Source: Corallincola platygyrae
GTDB lineage: Bacteria; Pseudomonadota; Gammaproteobacteria; Enterobacterales; Neiellaceae
Direction: 5' to 3'
NCBI RefSeq assembly: GCF_039544265.1
Contig: NZ_BAABLI010000016.1
Location: 87,150 to 151,149 of the forward strand
DNA: 64,000 nt
This document shows, one piece after another, positions 1-8,358 of this stretch. A model generated the notes under the pieces. It did not search any database and was not told where the DNA came from. It saw nothing but the letters and a program-made list of their open reading frames with translations. Positions within the stretch are counted from its first letter, which is position 1, and each line of letters opens with the position of its first letter. The position numbers were made by a program, and so were the translations under genes.

Positions 1-764
1 CCCAGTGTAAGCAGGACTGCCCCCACCACTGTGGAAGTGACTAGCCAACGCCCTCTAACGCCAACTCTGTAGTGCTGAATCAGTACGACGGTGTATATCG
101 CCCACGCAATAGCGCTGAGGATCGCTTTGTGTGCTTTGCCGCTACCAAAAAAGTTATCGAGGAAAAATATACCGGTCGCTAAGGCGAAGGAGAGCAGTAC
201 AGTGCCGACCAAAATCAGATTGAATATCTGCTTTTCTACCGTCATCAATGGTGGGAGTACTGGACTGAGCGCAAACTTCTTCTTCTCTTTTAGCTGACGG
301 TTTATCACTGCCAGAAGTATTGCCATCAATGCGGCGATATTAAGTACTGCATAAGAAAGTAGCGACAGCGAAATATGAATTATCAGGCTGGGGTGCGCCT
401 CTAAGTGGGTAAAATAAGTGTCGCTACTTACTAAGTCAGTCAGTATCACTATTGCAGTAAAGGCGTAGGTAAAAGGCAGCAGCACTTGCAGCGGCTTCTT
501 TACATAAAGCAGGGTCAGCATCAGGCTGATTGCCCATCCCGATACTGAAGCAATATTCATGATGCTGAGGTTCTGACCGCCATCTGGCCTTAAAAGATCA
601 AACGCCAGAGTAAGCAGGTGCAGACCCAATGCAAATATTGCAACCAGCATGATGCCGCTTTTTTGCGGCAGAATACCTTTTTTCAGGCGCCAACCAATCC
701 AACCCGCGAGGAGCAGGTAGACCAGAATAGTGGCGACAGCCAGATAGCCAGAGGCAGAATGCAT
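1..764 (-). CDS. ypjD: Cytochrome c assembly (CcsA/HemX-type) inner-membrane protein YpjD, partial
   Basis: I translated the minus strand from an ATG at 764; the frame stays open to the window edge, so the C-terminus is cut off. The product is a multispanning membrane protein that opens with MHSASGYLAVATILVYLLLAG. It carries features I recognise from the YpjD/CcsA-like family: an HISLSLLSYAVL helix, an LPPLMTVEKQIF segment and an AHKAILSAIAWAIY helix followed by GVRGR. CcsA-type proteins handle heme during cytochrome c maturation, but the exact role of YpjD is not settled. Its position divergent from ffh matches E. coli and relatives. No frameshift is visible in the 254 residues present. Confidence 0.85.
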   Translation of the reverse strand, partial: MHSASGYLAVATILVYLLLAGWIGWRLKKGILPQKSGIMLVAIFALGLHLLTLAFDLLRPDGGQNLSIMNIASVSGWAISLMLTLLYVKKPLQVLLPFTYAFTAIVILTDLVSSDTYFTHLEAHPSLIIHISLSLLSYAVLNIAALMAILLAVINRQLKEKKKFALSPVLPPLMTVEKQIFNLILVGTVLLSFALATGIFFLDNFFGSGKAHKAILSAIAWAIYTVVLIQHYRVGVRGRWLVTSTVVGAVLLTL

Positions 765-911
765 AAAGGGCGATCTCAGTGTTAATTAATAGTACGGCGC
801 AAATTAGAACTTATGCCGTATCTTATTGAAATATATCTATCCAAAGTTGGAGTATACCGCGAGAACTCACACTGCCAATAGTGTGGTGCTACCTTCGGCG
901 CGAGGTTTCGT

Positions 912-917
912 TATAAT
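912..917 (+). promoter_or_regulatory. Probable ffh promoter -10 element
   Basis: A perfect TATAAT lies 35 bp before the ffh start codon and is followed by GCG. No good -35 hexamer is present at the usual distance (the best is TACCTT-like near 890), so this is a -10 call only. Confidence 0.45.
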
Positions 918-952
918 GCGCAACTTATCTTTACTTTCAGGCCTTATGGAAC

Positions 953-2320
953 ATGTTTGAGAACCTTAGTGAACGCCTCTCCAAAACGCTGAAAAATATC
1001 AGCGGCCGTGGACGACTGACTGAAGACAACATCAAAGACACGCTGCGCGAAGTGCGGATGGCGCTGTTGGAGGCTGACGTTGCGCTGCCGGTGGTCCGGG
1101 AGTTTATCTCTAAGGTCAAAGAGCGCGCGGTTGGTGTCGAAGTTACCAAGAGCCTAAGCCCTGGTCAGGTCTTTATTAAGATCGTTCGCTCTGAGCTGGA
1201 AGCTGCCATGGGTGAGCGAAATGAGGCGCTGGCGCTGAATGCGCAGCCACCCGCGGTGGTCATGATGGCGGGCCTGCAGGGTGCGGGTAAGACAACCAGT
1301 GTTGGTAAGTTATCCAAGTTCCTGAAAGAGAAAGAAAAGAAAAAAGTGATGGTGGTGAGTGCCGACGTCTATCGTCCAGCCGCCATCAAACAGCTTGAAA
1401 CCCTGGCCAATGATATTGGCGTTGAGTTTTTCCCTAGCAGTGCAGATCAAAAGCCGGTCGATATTGTTTCGGGCGCTATTGAGCACGCCAAAAAGCAGTT
1501 CTTTGATGTACTGCTGGTGGATACTGCTGGTCGTCTTCACGTCGATGACGAGATGATGGACGAGATTAAAGCCCTCCATGCTGCGGTTAATCCAGTCGAA
1601 ACCCTGTTTGTGGTAGATGCCATGACGGGTCAGGATGCGGCAAATACAGCTAAAGCCTTCGACAGTGCTCTGCCACTGACCGGTGTGATCCTGACTAAGA
1701 CAGATGGTGATGCGCGCGGTGGTGCGGCACTCTCTATTCGCCATATCACAGGCAAGCCCATTAAATTCTTGGGTATCGGTGAAAAAACCGATGCTCTTGA
1801 GCCGTTCCATCCTGATCGCCTAGCTGGCCGCATCCTCGGCATGGGCGACGTTTTGTCTCTGATTGAAGACATTGAGCAGAACGTCGACCGCGAGAAAGCG
1901 GCTAAGTTTGCCAAGAAGGTGCAGAAGGGGCAGGGCTTTGACCTTGAAGACTTCCGCGAGCAGCTTCAACAGATGAAGAATATGGGCGGCATGATGGGGT
2001 TGCTGGATAAGCTGCCTGGTATGTCGAACCTGCCCGATGCGGTTAAAGGTCAGATGGATGACAAGCTGACCGTGCGGATGGAAGCGATTATCAACTCTAT
2101 GACTCCGGGAGAACGTCAGCGTCCTGATATCATCAAAGGTTCCCGTAAGCGCCGTATCGCTATGGGATCGGGTACGCAGGTGCAGGATGTGAACAAGCTG
2201 CTCAAGCAGTTCACCCAAATGCAGAAGATGATGAAGAAAATGAAGGGTGGCGGTATGGCCAAGATGATGCGAAGCATGGGCGGCATGATGCCACCGGGTA
2301 TGAAGATGCCGCGCCGCTAA
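953..2320 (+). CDS. ffh: Signal recognition particle GTPase Ffh
   Basis: Ffh binds 4.5S RNA and the signal sequences of nascent membrane proteins and delivers ribosomes to FtsY. The 455-residue product has the N domain at about 1-90, then the G domain with P-loop GLQGAGKTT (from G107), DTAGR (D190) and TKTD (T248-D251) followed by GDARGGAALS. From about residue 330 there is a methionine-rich M domain ending in MMPPGMKMPRR. Length and motif order are normal for the family. It is transcribed divergently from the ypjD-like gene and followed by a strong terminator, so it is probably monocistronic. Confidence 0.97.
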   Translation: MFENLSERLSKTLKNISGRGRLTEDNIKDTLREVRMALLEADVALPVVREFISKVKERAVGVEVTKSLSPGQVFIKIVRSELEAAMGERNEALALNAQPPAVVMMAGLQGAGKTTSVGKLSKFLKEKEKKKVMVVSADVYRPAAIKQLETLANDIGVEFFPSSADQKPVDIVSGAIEHAKKQFFDVLLVDTAGRLHVDDEMMDEIKALHAAVNPVETLFVVDAMTGQDAANTAKAFDSALPLTGVILTKTDGDARGGAALSIRHITGKPIKFLGIGEKTDALEPFHPDRLAGRILGMGDVLSLIEDIEQNVDREKAAKFAKKVQKGQGFDLEDFREQLQQMKNMGGMMGLLDKLPGMSNLPDAVKGQMDDKLTVRMEAIINSMTPGERQRPDIIKGSRKRRIAMGSGTQVQDVNKLLKQFTQMQKMMKKMKGGGMAKMMRSMGGMMPPGMKMPRR

Positions 2321-2341
2321 CGGCTAAATTGTTATCTATCG

Positions 2342-2372
2342 AAAAAGGAGCCTGTTGGCTCCTTTTTTGTTT
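2342..2372 (+). terminator. Rho-independent terminator after ffh
   Basis: AAAAAGGAGCC and GGCTCCTTTTTT form an 11-bp stem around a TGTT loop and run into a T tract. It starts 22 bp after the ffh stop codon. Confidence 0.9.
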
Positions 2373-2452
2373 TTGCTGAACCACTGAATCCCATCCACTC
2401 ACAATGCCTTGTTAGCACTGCCGTGCTGAACAATTTTTATCCGCTGTTTTGG

Positions 2453-2480
2453 TTGCAATTCCACAGATTCTGCGTAGAAT
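2453..2480 (+). promoter_or_regulatory. Probable promoter of rpsP-rimM-trmD-rplS
   Basis: TTGCAA (2453-2458) and TAGAAT (2475-2480) are separated by 16 bp, and a GC-rich segment (GCGCG) follows, as is common for stringently controlled ribosomal promoters. The leader to rpsP is about 65 nt and holds a short CCCC/GGGG hairpin. Confidence 0.55.
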
Positions 2481-2551
2481 TAGCGCGCTTCTAGCCCGCC
2501 CCATGCTTTTTTGGGGTGTCTGGAACCGCCAAATTGGGTAAAGAGGAACGT

Positions 2552-2803
2552 ATGGTAACCATTCGTTTACAACGTGGTGGCGCTAAAAAGCGTCCATTTT
2601 ATCAGGTTGTCGTAGCCGACAGCCGTCGCGCTCGTGACGGCCGTTTCATTGAGAAGATCGGTTTCTTCAATCCTGTAGCACGCGGCCAAGCCGAGCGTCT
2701 TCGCTTGGATCTTGAGCGTGTTAAACACTGGACTGATCAGGGCGCGACCCTGTCTGACCGTGTTGCACAGTTGGTTAAAGACGCAGCTAAAGCTGCAGCT
2801 TAA
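2552..2803 (+). CDS. rpsP: 30S ribosomal protein S16
   Basis: S16 is a small-subunit assembly protein. The 83-residue product begins MVTIRLQRGGAKKRPFYQVV and has the typical VADSRRARDGRFIEKIGFFNP core. I chose the ATG at 2552 because it is preceded by AAGAGGA with good spacing and gives the family's N-terminus; the longer reading from 2516 adds 12 residues with no family match. It is the first gene of the conserved rpsP-rimM-trmD-rplS operon. Confidence 0.97.
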   Translation: MVTIRLQRGGAKKRPFYQVVVADSRRARDGRFIEKIGFFNPVARGQAERLRLDLERVKHWTDQGATLSDRVAQLVKDAAKAAA

Positions 2804-2827
2804 TTAAACCAACGAGAGGAGTGAGCC

Positions 2828-3358
2828 GTGTCAGAGGCGCAGGAAAATGTGATTCTGGGCCGTCTGGGTGCCGCATACGGCATCAAAGGTTGGCTAAAGA
2901 TTCACTCCTTTACTGACAATGCCGAAGATATCTTCGAATTGTCTCCCTGGAAGTTGGGTGACCAGCAGACAGGCAAGCAACTGTCTGTGAGCCAATGGCG
3001 TCGCCATAATAATGGGCTCATTGTTAAGTTTGAATCGATCGATGATCGTACTCAGGCAGAAGCCTTGATAGGACTGGATATCTCCATCCCTTCAGAGCAG
3101 TTGCCAGAGTTGCCGGAAGATGAGTTCTACTGGCGCGATTTAATCGGTATGAAGGTAGTCACCGACAAAGGCTATGACCTGGGTGTGGTGACTGGCTTGA
3201 TGGAAACCGGTTCAAATGACGTGTTGCAGGTAAAGGCAAACGTTAAAGATGCATTCGGTAAACAGGAGCGGTTAATTCCGTTTCTGGATGGCCAAGTTAT
3301 TAAGCACGTGGATCTTGCAGAAAAGCAGATCGAAGTAGATTGGGACCCTGGTTTTTAA
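2828..3358 (+). CDS. rimM: 16S rRNA processing/ribosome maturation factor RimM
   Basis: RimM binds S19 and the 30S head and assists late maturation of 16S rRNA. The 176-residue product opens with VILGRLGAAYGIKGWLKIHSFT, the family's N-terminal beta-barrel signature, and has the PRC-type C-terminal domain (EFYWRDLIGMKVV, then LIPFLDGQVIKHVDLAEKQIEVDWDPGF). The start is a GTG behind GAGAGGAG. It sits 24 bp after rpsP and 19 bp before trmD in the usual operon. Confidence 0.96.
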   Translation: MSEAQENVILGRLGAAYGIKGWLKIHSFTDNAEDIFELSPWKLGDQQTGKQLSVSQWRRHNNGLIVKFESIDDRTQAEALIGLDISIPSEQLPELPEDEFYWRDLIGMKVVTDKGYDLGVVTGLMETGSNDVLQVKANVKDAFGKQERLIPFLDGQVIKHVDLAEKQIEVDWDPGF

Positions 3359-3377
3359 TCAGAGAGGAGTAACCCCC

Positions 3378-4124
3378 ATGTGGTTTGGTGTGGTGACTTT
3401 GTTTCCCGAGATGTTTCAAGCGATCAGCGAGCATGGAGTCACGGGCAAGGCTATCAAGAACAGCTTAATTGAGCTGCAAACGTGGAATCCAAGAGATTTC
3501 ACCCATGATAAGCACAGAACGGTGGATGACCGCCCTTACGGTGGTGGCCCCGGAATGCTGATGATGGTGCAGCCATTACGCGATGCAATTCAAGCCGCCA
3601 AGCAGGCTGCTGGTGACGGGGCGAAAGTCATTTATCTTTCACCCCAGGGACGCAAGCTGGATCAGCAAGGTGTCCAGGAACTGGCAGGCCAGGAAAAACT
3701 GGTCTTGGTAGCGGGACGTTATGAAGGGATTGATGAACGTGTGATTCAGTCCGAAGTGGATCAAGAATGGTCCGTCGGCGATTACGTGCTCAGTGGCGGT
3801 GAACTGCCAGCCATGACCCTGATTGACGCAGTGGCGCGATTAGTGCCCGGTGTATTGGGAAAGCAGGCATCTGCAGAGCAAGACTCTTTTACAGATGGTT
3901 TGCTGGATTGTCCCCATTACACACGCCCGGAAGTGCTTGAAGGCGAAAAGGTGCCTTCAGTATTACTGAGTGGCAATCATGAAGCTATCCGCCGTTGGCG
4001 GCTAAAGCAAGCTTTAGGGCGAACTTGGCTGCGACGACCGGAACTATTGGAAAACCTAGCTCTGACTGACGAGCAAGCTAAATTGCTTGCCGAGTTTGTA
4101 AGTGAAAACGACAGCAAACAGTAG
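3378..4124 (+). CDS. trmD: tRNA (guanine-N1)-methyltransferase TrmD
   Basis: TrmD methylates G37 of tRNAs using S-adenosylmethionine, which prevents +1 frameshifting. The 248-residue product starts MWFGVVTLFPEMF and contains DDRPYGGGPGM, YLSPQGR, the GRYEGIDERV segment and the knot region VGDYVLSGGELPAM typical of the SPOUT fold. Length is close to the E. coli enzyme. An AGAGGAG ribosome-binding site precedes the ATG. Confidence 0.97.
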   Translation: MWFGVVTLFPEMFQAISEHGVTGKAIKNSLIELQTWNPRDFTHDKHRTVDDRPYGGGPGMLMMVQPLRDAIQAAKQAAGDGAKVIYLSPQGRKLDQQGVQELAGQEKLVLVAGRYEGIDERVIQSEVDQEWSVGDYVLSGGELPAMTLIDAVARLVPGVLGKQASAEQDSFTDGLLDCPHYTRPEVLEGEKVPSVLLSGNHEAIRRWRLKQALGRTWLRRPELLENLALTDEQAKLLAEFVSENDSKQ

Positions 4125-4154
4125 AGTGATTCAGTTTATTCTAGGATTAAAGAT

Positions 4155-4502
4155 ATGAACAAAATTATCCAGCAACTTGAGCAAGAACAGATGAAGCAGG
4201 ACCTTCCTCACTTTGCTCCTGGTGACACAGTTGTCGTCCAGGTGAAAGTGGTTGAAGGTAACCGCGAGCGTCTGCAGGCTTTCGAAGGCGTTGTAATCGC
4301 CAAGCGTAACCGTGGCCTGCACAGCGCATTTACCGTACGTAAACTCTCCAGTGGTGAGGGTGTTGAGCGCGTATTCCAGACCCACAGTAAGCAAGTAGAC
4401 AGTATCACTGTTAAACGCCGTGGTGACGTACGTCGCGCCAAACTGTACTACCAGCGTGGTCGTACCGGTAAGGCAGCACGTATTAAAGAGAAGCTTAGCT
4501 AA
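4155..4502 (+). CDS. rplS: 50S ribosomal protein L19
   Basis: L19 lies at the interface of the ribosomal subunits. The 115-residue product starts MNKIIQQLEQEQMKQDLPHF and has the family core FAPGDTVVVQVKVVEG and RVFQTHSKQVDSI, ending in RAKLYYQRGRTGKAARIKEKLS. It ends the rpsP-rimM-trmD operon and is followed by a strong terminator. Confidence 0.97.
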   Translation: MNKIIQQLEQEQMKQDLPHFAPGDTVVVQVKVVEGNRERLQAFEGVVIAKRNRGLHSAFTVRKLSSGEGVERVFQTHSKQVDSITVKRRGDVRRAKLYYQRGRTGKAARIKEKLS

Positions 4503-4540
4503 ATTTCGTTTAACACCCGGTTCCCAATGGCTAGAAGCAG

Positions 4541-4571
4541 CAGCCCGCACTTGTGCGGGCTGTTTTGTTTT
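4541..4571 (+). terminator. Rho-independent terminator after rplS
   Basis: CAGCCCGCAC and GTGCGGGCTG form a GC-rich hairpin followed by TTTTGTTTT. It lies 38 bp after the rplS stop and closes the ribosomal operon. Confidence 0.92.
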
Positions 4572-4654
4572 CGGTAAGCTATAGCCAGTCTGAAGCAGGT
4601 CATCTGCTTGTTCTAAATCAGGCTGATGAATAAAAATTCAATTATTACCCAAAT

Positions 4655-4687
4655 AAAATGCAATTTTATGCATTTTGTATCTATACA
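4655..4687. promoter_or_regulatory. Inverted repeats upstream of aroF, possible operator
   Basis: A perfect inverted repeat AAAATGCA-N6-TGCATTTT (4655-4676) is followed at once by TGTAT-N2-ATACA (4676-4687). They sit about 130 bp before aroF in an AT-rich stretch with promoter-like hexamers. The 6-bp spacer recalls TyrR boxes, but the arms do not match the TGTAAA-N6-TTTACA consensus; the core TGCAATTTTATGCA is closer to an ARG box. The bound factor is unknown. Confidence 0.4.
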
Positions 4688-4814
4688 TTCCTTTTAATTA
4701 GTTTAATAATCGAGGCTCATTTATGGGCCTGATAGTAGTTGTGTGCCCTGATTTTTAGCTGCCTTACCGATGTTTCTACAGGCGGACAGGGTACATCTAG
4801 GAGTTTTAGTACAA

Positions 4815-5888
4815 ATGCATAACGATACAGTTAATGATATTCACGTCAGTGCCCAAGAGGTACTGATTACCCCAAAACAGCTCAAACAAGCACTGCCAGC
4901 CAGTGATGAAGTACTGCAGTCAATTGCTGAGTCTCGCAAAGTTGTTTCTGACATCATCCATCGTAAAGATTCTCGCCTGCTGGTCGTGACTGGCCCTTGT
5001 TCGATTCACGACGTTGAAGCGGCTAAAGAATACGCTCAGAAGCTGAAGAAACTGCACGACGAATTAAAAGATGAACTGTATCTGGTGATGCGTGTTTACT
5101 TTGAGAAACCACGTACTACTGTTGGCTGGAAAGGCCTGATCAACGATCCAAATATGGATGGTAGTTTCCAATTGGAAGAGGGTTTGCACAAAGCCCGTGA
5201 ACTTCTATTGTGGATCGCTGAACTTGGCTTGCCTATGGCCACTGAAGCCCTTGATCCTATCAGCCCGCAGTATCTTTCTGAGTTGTTCAGCTGGTCTGCG
5301 ATTGGCGCGCGTACGACAGAAAGTCAGACGCACCGTGAAATGGCCAGTGGTCTTTCTATGCCTGTTGGCTTCAAAAATGGTACCGACGGTAATCTGGGCA
5401 CCAGCATCAATGCGATGAAGGCGGCCGCCTCAGGTCACCGCTTCATGGGCATCAGTTCCGATGGTCAGGTAGCTGTTATCACGACCGAAGGTAACCCTGA
5501 TGGCCACGTGATCCTGCGTGGTGGTAAGCAGCCAAACTACGACTCTGTCAATGTCGCTCTATGTGAAGAATCGATGCAGAAGGCTGGCCTGAACCCAAGC
5601 CTGGTCGTTGACTGTAGCCACGGCAATTCCAATAAAGATTACCGTGTACAGCCATTAGTTGCTGGTAATATCATGCATCAGATCCTTGATGGAAACCGCT
5701 CAATCATTGGTATCATGCTGGAGAGCCATATCAATGAAGGAAACCAGAGTGCCGATCTGCCACACGACCAGCTGAAGTATGGCGTGTCTGTGACTGATGC
5801 TTGCATCAACTGGGAGACCACAGCGTCGACCCTGCGTGAGATGGCAAATCGTCTGTCTGCTGCTCTTAAAGCGCGTGTATCAGCCTAA
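4815..5888 (+). CDS. aroF: 3-deoxy-7-phosphoheptulonate synthase (DAHP synthase, AroF type)
   Basis: This enzyme condenses phosphoenolpyruvate and erythrose 4-phosphate, the first step of the shikimate pathway. From the ATG at 4815 (behind TAGGAG) the product is 357 residues, the usual size of class I enterobacterial-type DAHP synthases; the upstream in-frame ATG at 4770 has no ribosome-binding site. Visible motifs include LLVVTGPCSIHD, VMRVYFEKPRTTVGWKGLINDP, GARTTESQTHREMASGLSMPVGFKNGT and VDCSHGNSNK. It is cotranscribed with tyrA 17 bp downstream, which supports the tyrosine-sensitive AroF paralogue, although feedback specificity cannot be read directly. Confidence 0.92.
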   Translation: MHNDTVNDIHVSAQEVLITPKQLKQALPASDEVLQSIAESRKVVSDIIHRKDSRLLVVTGPCSIHDVEAAKEYAQKLKKLHDELKDELYLVMRVYFEKPRTTVGWKGLINDPNMDGSFQLEEGLHKARELLLWIAELGLPMATEALDPISPQYLSELFSWSAIGARTTESQTHREMASGLSMPVGFKNGTDGNLGTSINAMKAAASGHRFMGISSDGQVAVITTEGNPDGHVILRGGKQPNYDSVNVALCEESMQKAGLNPSLVVDCSHGNSNKDYRVQPLVAGNIMHQILDGNRSIIGIMLESHINEGNQSADLPHDQLKYGVSVTDACINWETTASTLREMANRLSAALKARVSA

Positions 5889-5905
5889 CTAACGGAAAGT
5901 CTGTA

Positions 5906-7042
5906 GTGAATGAAACCCCAGAGGCGCTGCTGCGCCTGCGTGACAAAATTGATGATGTTGACCAGCAACTGCTGAAATTGCTCGCTGAGCGATTGCAGCT
6001 GGTGGCCGAGGTAGGTGAAGTTAAGAGCGAGCATGGCTTGCCCATTTATGTGCCTTCCCGCGAGGCCGCGATGCTGGCCAAGCGTCGTCAAGAAGCTGAA
6101 GCGCTTGGGGTTCCTGCTGACCTAATCGAGGATATTCTGCGCCGCGCGATGCGCGAATCTTACAGTAGTGAGAAAGACACCGGCTTTAAGACCGTAAACC
6201 CTGCTGCCGGCCCCATTGTTGTGGTCGGTGGTAACGGTCAATTAGGTCGATTGTTTGTGCAGATGTTCGAGCTGTCAGGGTACGAAGTCAAGGTACTTGG
6301 CAGTAAGGACTGGGACAACGCCTCTCAAATTCTGCAAGGGGCCAGTGTCGTCATGGTCACTGTGCCTATCGCTAAGACTGTTGGCATTATCGAACAGTTG
6401 GAAGCGCTTCCAGATGATTGCATTCTCTGTGACCTCACCAGTACCAAAACTGAGCCATTGAAAGCAATGCTGGCTGCGCATTCTGGCCCTGTGGTCGGTT
6501 TGCACCCAATGTTTGGTCCTGATATCAGCAGTTTTGCCAAGCAGGTCATAGTGGTCTGTGATGGCCGAAACACCGAGAAATATCAGTGGCTGCTTGATCA
6601 GTTTGCGCTTTGGGGCGCCAAGTTAAAACAGGCGTCGGCTGAATCTCACGATGAAGCGATGCGTTTGGTGCAGGCGATGCGTCACTTCTCAAGCTTTGTC
6701 TATGGACTGCACTTGAAGTCGGAAGACGCAGATATTGAACAGTTACTGGCGTTCAGTTCACCGATTTATCGTTTGGAACTGGCCATGGTTGGGCGACTGT
6801 TTGCGCAGGATCCGGCGCTTTACGCTGATATCATCCTCTCTTCGCCCGATGCGCTGACCATGTTCCGCCGTTACATTGAGCGTTTTGCAGAGGCGGTGAC
6901 TTGCCTCGAAAACCATGATCGTGAAGGTTTTATCCGCCAGTTTTCTGATGTAGCTGACTGGTTTGGACAGTACGCGCAGCAGTTTATGGGCGAAAGCAAG
7001 CAGATGTTACTGGTCGCCCATGATCGCAGGCATATCGATTAA
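5906..7042 (+). CDS. tyrA: Bifunctional chorismate mutase / prephenate dehydrogenase (T-protein)
   Basis: TyrA converts chorismate to prephenate and then oxidises prephenate to 4-hydroxyphenylpyruvate for tyrosine synthesis. The 378-residue product has an AroQ chorismate mutase domain at about 1-90 (LLRLRDKIDDVDQQLLKLLAERLQL) and an NAD-binding dehydrogenase domain starting at GGNGQLG (G108). HPMFGPDI and the HFSSFVYGLHL helix are also present. The start is a GTG. It follows aroF by 17 bp and forms the conserved aroF-tyrA operon. Confidence 0.95.
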   Translation: MNETPEALLRLRDKIDDVDQQLLKLLAERLQLVAEVGEVKSEHGLPIYVPSREAAMLAKRRQEAEALGVPADLIEDILRRAMRESYSSEKDTGFKTVNPAAGPIVVVGGNGQLGRLFVQMFELSGYEVKVLGSKDWDNASQILQGASVVMVTVPIAKTVGIIEQLEALPDDCILCDLTSTKTEPLKAMLAAHSGPVVGLHPMFGPDISSFAKQVIVVCDGRNTEKYQWLLDQFALWGAKLKQASAESHDEAMRLVQAMRHFSSFVYGLHLKSEDADIEQLLAFSSPIYRLELAMVGRLFAQDPALYADIILSSPDALTMFRRYIERFAEAVTCLENHDREGFIRQFSDVADWFGQYAQQFMGESKQMLLVAHDRRHID

Positions 7043-7047
7043 TCATT

Positions 7048-7326
7048 ATGTCTGAGTTTAAAGTTGAGATCCGTTACTGCCCACGCTGCCGCTGGTTAAT
7101 GCGTGCAGGGTGGGTGGCGCAGGAGCTACTGACCACCTTCGACGAAGAACTGGATAGTGTTGCGATTGGGCCCGGCGATAAAGGCCAATTCGATATCTGG
7201 CTGAATGGTGAGCTTATCTGGTGCCGCAAAGACAAGGGCGGATTTCCCGAGCTAAAACCTCTCAAACAACTAATTCGTGATCGTGTAGCTCCCGCCAGAG
7301 ACTTAGGACATAGCGACCGACCTTAA
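7048..7326 (+). CDS. SelT/SelW/SelH-type (Rdx family) selenoprotein-like protein, Cys form
   Basis: A 92-residue thioredoxin-fold protein with the motif YCPRCRW near the N-terminus (CxxC, where selenoprotein W has CxxU) and a C-terminal IWCRKDKGGFPELKPLKQLIRD segment typical of the Rdx family. A redox role is inferred from the family; no substrate is known. It starts 5 bp after tyrA and is probably co-transcribed with it. It ends 24 bp before the convergent protease gene. Confidence 0.85.
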   Translation: MSEFKVEIRYCPRCRWLMRAGWVAQELLTTFDEELDSVAIGPGDKGQFDIWLNGELIWCRKDKGGFPELKPLKQLIRDRVAPARDLGHSDRP

Positions 7327-7350
7327 TCGGGTGTGGGTTTTCTAGAGCAA

Positions 7351-8250
7351 CTATTGTGGCAATCCAACGTGCAGATGTCCGCCTTTGTAATCCATGGTCA
7401 GTACAAAGTGCTTTAGCACATCATAACCAAGTAACCCTCTTATCAGTTGTCCTTTGATTCGGCTACCCACGATATCGCCTCTGCCACCAACATTAATTGT
7501 TTCATTTGGTGCAGGCACGGTAACTTTCACGTCGCCTAGCTCGTACGGGCCAAACGTTAACGATGGAAGTAAGAATGTTTGAGTCATGGTGGCCTTCACT
7601 ACGCCTCCGCCAAATGTGTTGGAAGCATTGAATTTGTTCAACCAGTCATAGTTTTCGGCGACATTTCTCTCCACCAATATGCCGCCAGCATTTCCGGTAT
7701 CGAGTATTAGCCAGACATCTTTATCGTTGTTCATATTAACGCGCACAATAGGAAAGCCACTGGCACGGTCTCGGCGCATCTTGATGTTTTCGTAATCACT
7801 GACATCAATAGCATCTCTATCGATTAAGCGAATCTTTTGATTGGGGTAATCAAGTTGAATGACAAACATGCGAAAGAAGGCGGCGCCAAGCAGAAGTTGA
7901 TTGTTTTCATCTCCTAAATGCATTGGGATCAGGTGGCTGAGTGTTAGATCCATCTCAAAAAGACGAGTGGGTACTTGGTTGAGCATCCTTGTTTGCTCTT
8001 CCCCAAACACACCTTTTAGCCTGATGCGTTCGCCTTTGGGATAGGTAAGTTCATTGGCGGCAAGAAAACGTTTGTTAATACCGTTGGATTGGGCGCCGGT
8101 GTCCAGAATTGCACGTCCGTCAATCCCACCTATTTCTACTGGAATAGTGATGTGTCCGCCGTGCAACTCAAATGGAAACCATTCGGTCATTGCTGCGGCA
8201 CTTGTTGCGGAAAAAAAGCAGAGAATGATCCCTATGATTCTAGTTTCCAT
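7351..8250 (-). CDS. Retropepsin-like aspartyl protease with two DTG motifs, secreted
   Basis: The 299-residue product starts with a cleavable-looking signal peptide (METRIIGIILCFFSATSAAA). Two catalytic-type motifs follow: ILDTGAQSN (D50) and LILDTGNAGG (D184), about 134 residues apart, each in a half with hydrophobic beta-strand pattern. Bacterial retropepsin-like proteins usually show one clear DTG per chain and dimerise; two copies suggest a tandem, pepsin-like single chain. Residues after each DTG (GAQSNGINKRF, LVERNVAENY) fit the fold. Substrate unknown; export to the periplasm is likely. It stands alone, convergent with the SelW-like gene. Confidence 0.8.
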   Translation of the reverse strand: METRIIGIILCFFSATSAAAMTEWFPFELHGGHITIPVEIGGIDGRAILDTGAQSNGINKRFLAANELTYPKGERIRLKGVFGEEQTRMLNQVPTRLFEMDLTLSHLIPMHLGDENNQLLLGAAFFRMFVIQLDYPNQKIRLIDRDAIDVSDYENIKMRRDRASGFPIVRVNMNNDKDVWLILDTGNAGGILVERNVAENYDWLNKFNASNTFGGGVVKATMTQTFLLPSLTFGPYELGDVKVTVPAPNETINVGGRGDIVGSRIKGQLIRGLLGYDVLKHFVLTMDYKGGHLHVGLPQ

Positions 8251-8358
8251 TTGAGCATCCTTGTTCTTACTCGTAACTGCGAGAGAATCTGTAAGTTACT
8301 AAACTACCATGTTATTAGCCTAAGTTCATCGTTGTCATAGGGCGGCAGAACTTAGCGC

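Noticed and set aside
1310..1810. 166-codon minus-strand open frame inside ffh
   Set aside because: Antisense to the GTPase domain of ffh; composition explained by the opposite frame.
2516..2551. Longer N-terminus for S16
   Set aside because: The upstream start has no ribosome-binding site and adds residues absent from the family; ATG 2552 has both.
4724..4759. Possible leader peptide (MGLIVVVCPDF) before aroF
   Set aside because: Only one Phe, no Tyr run and no attenuator hairpin with a T tract before aroF.
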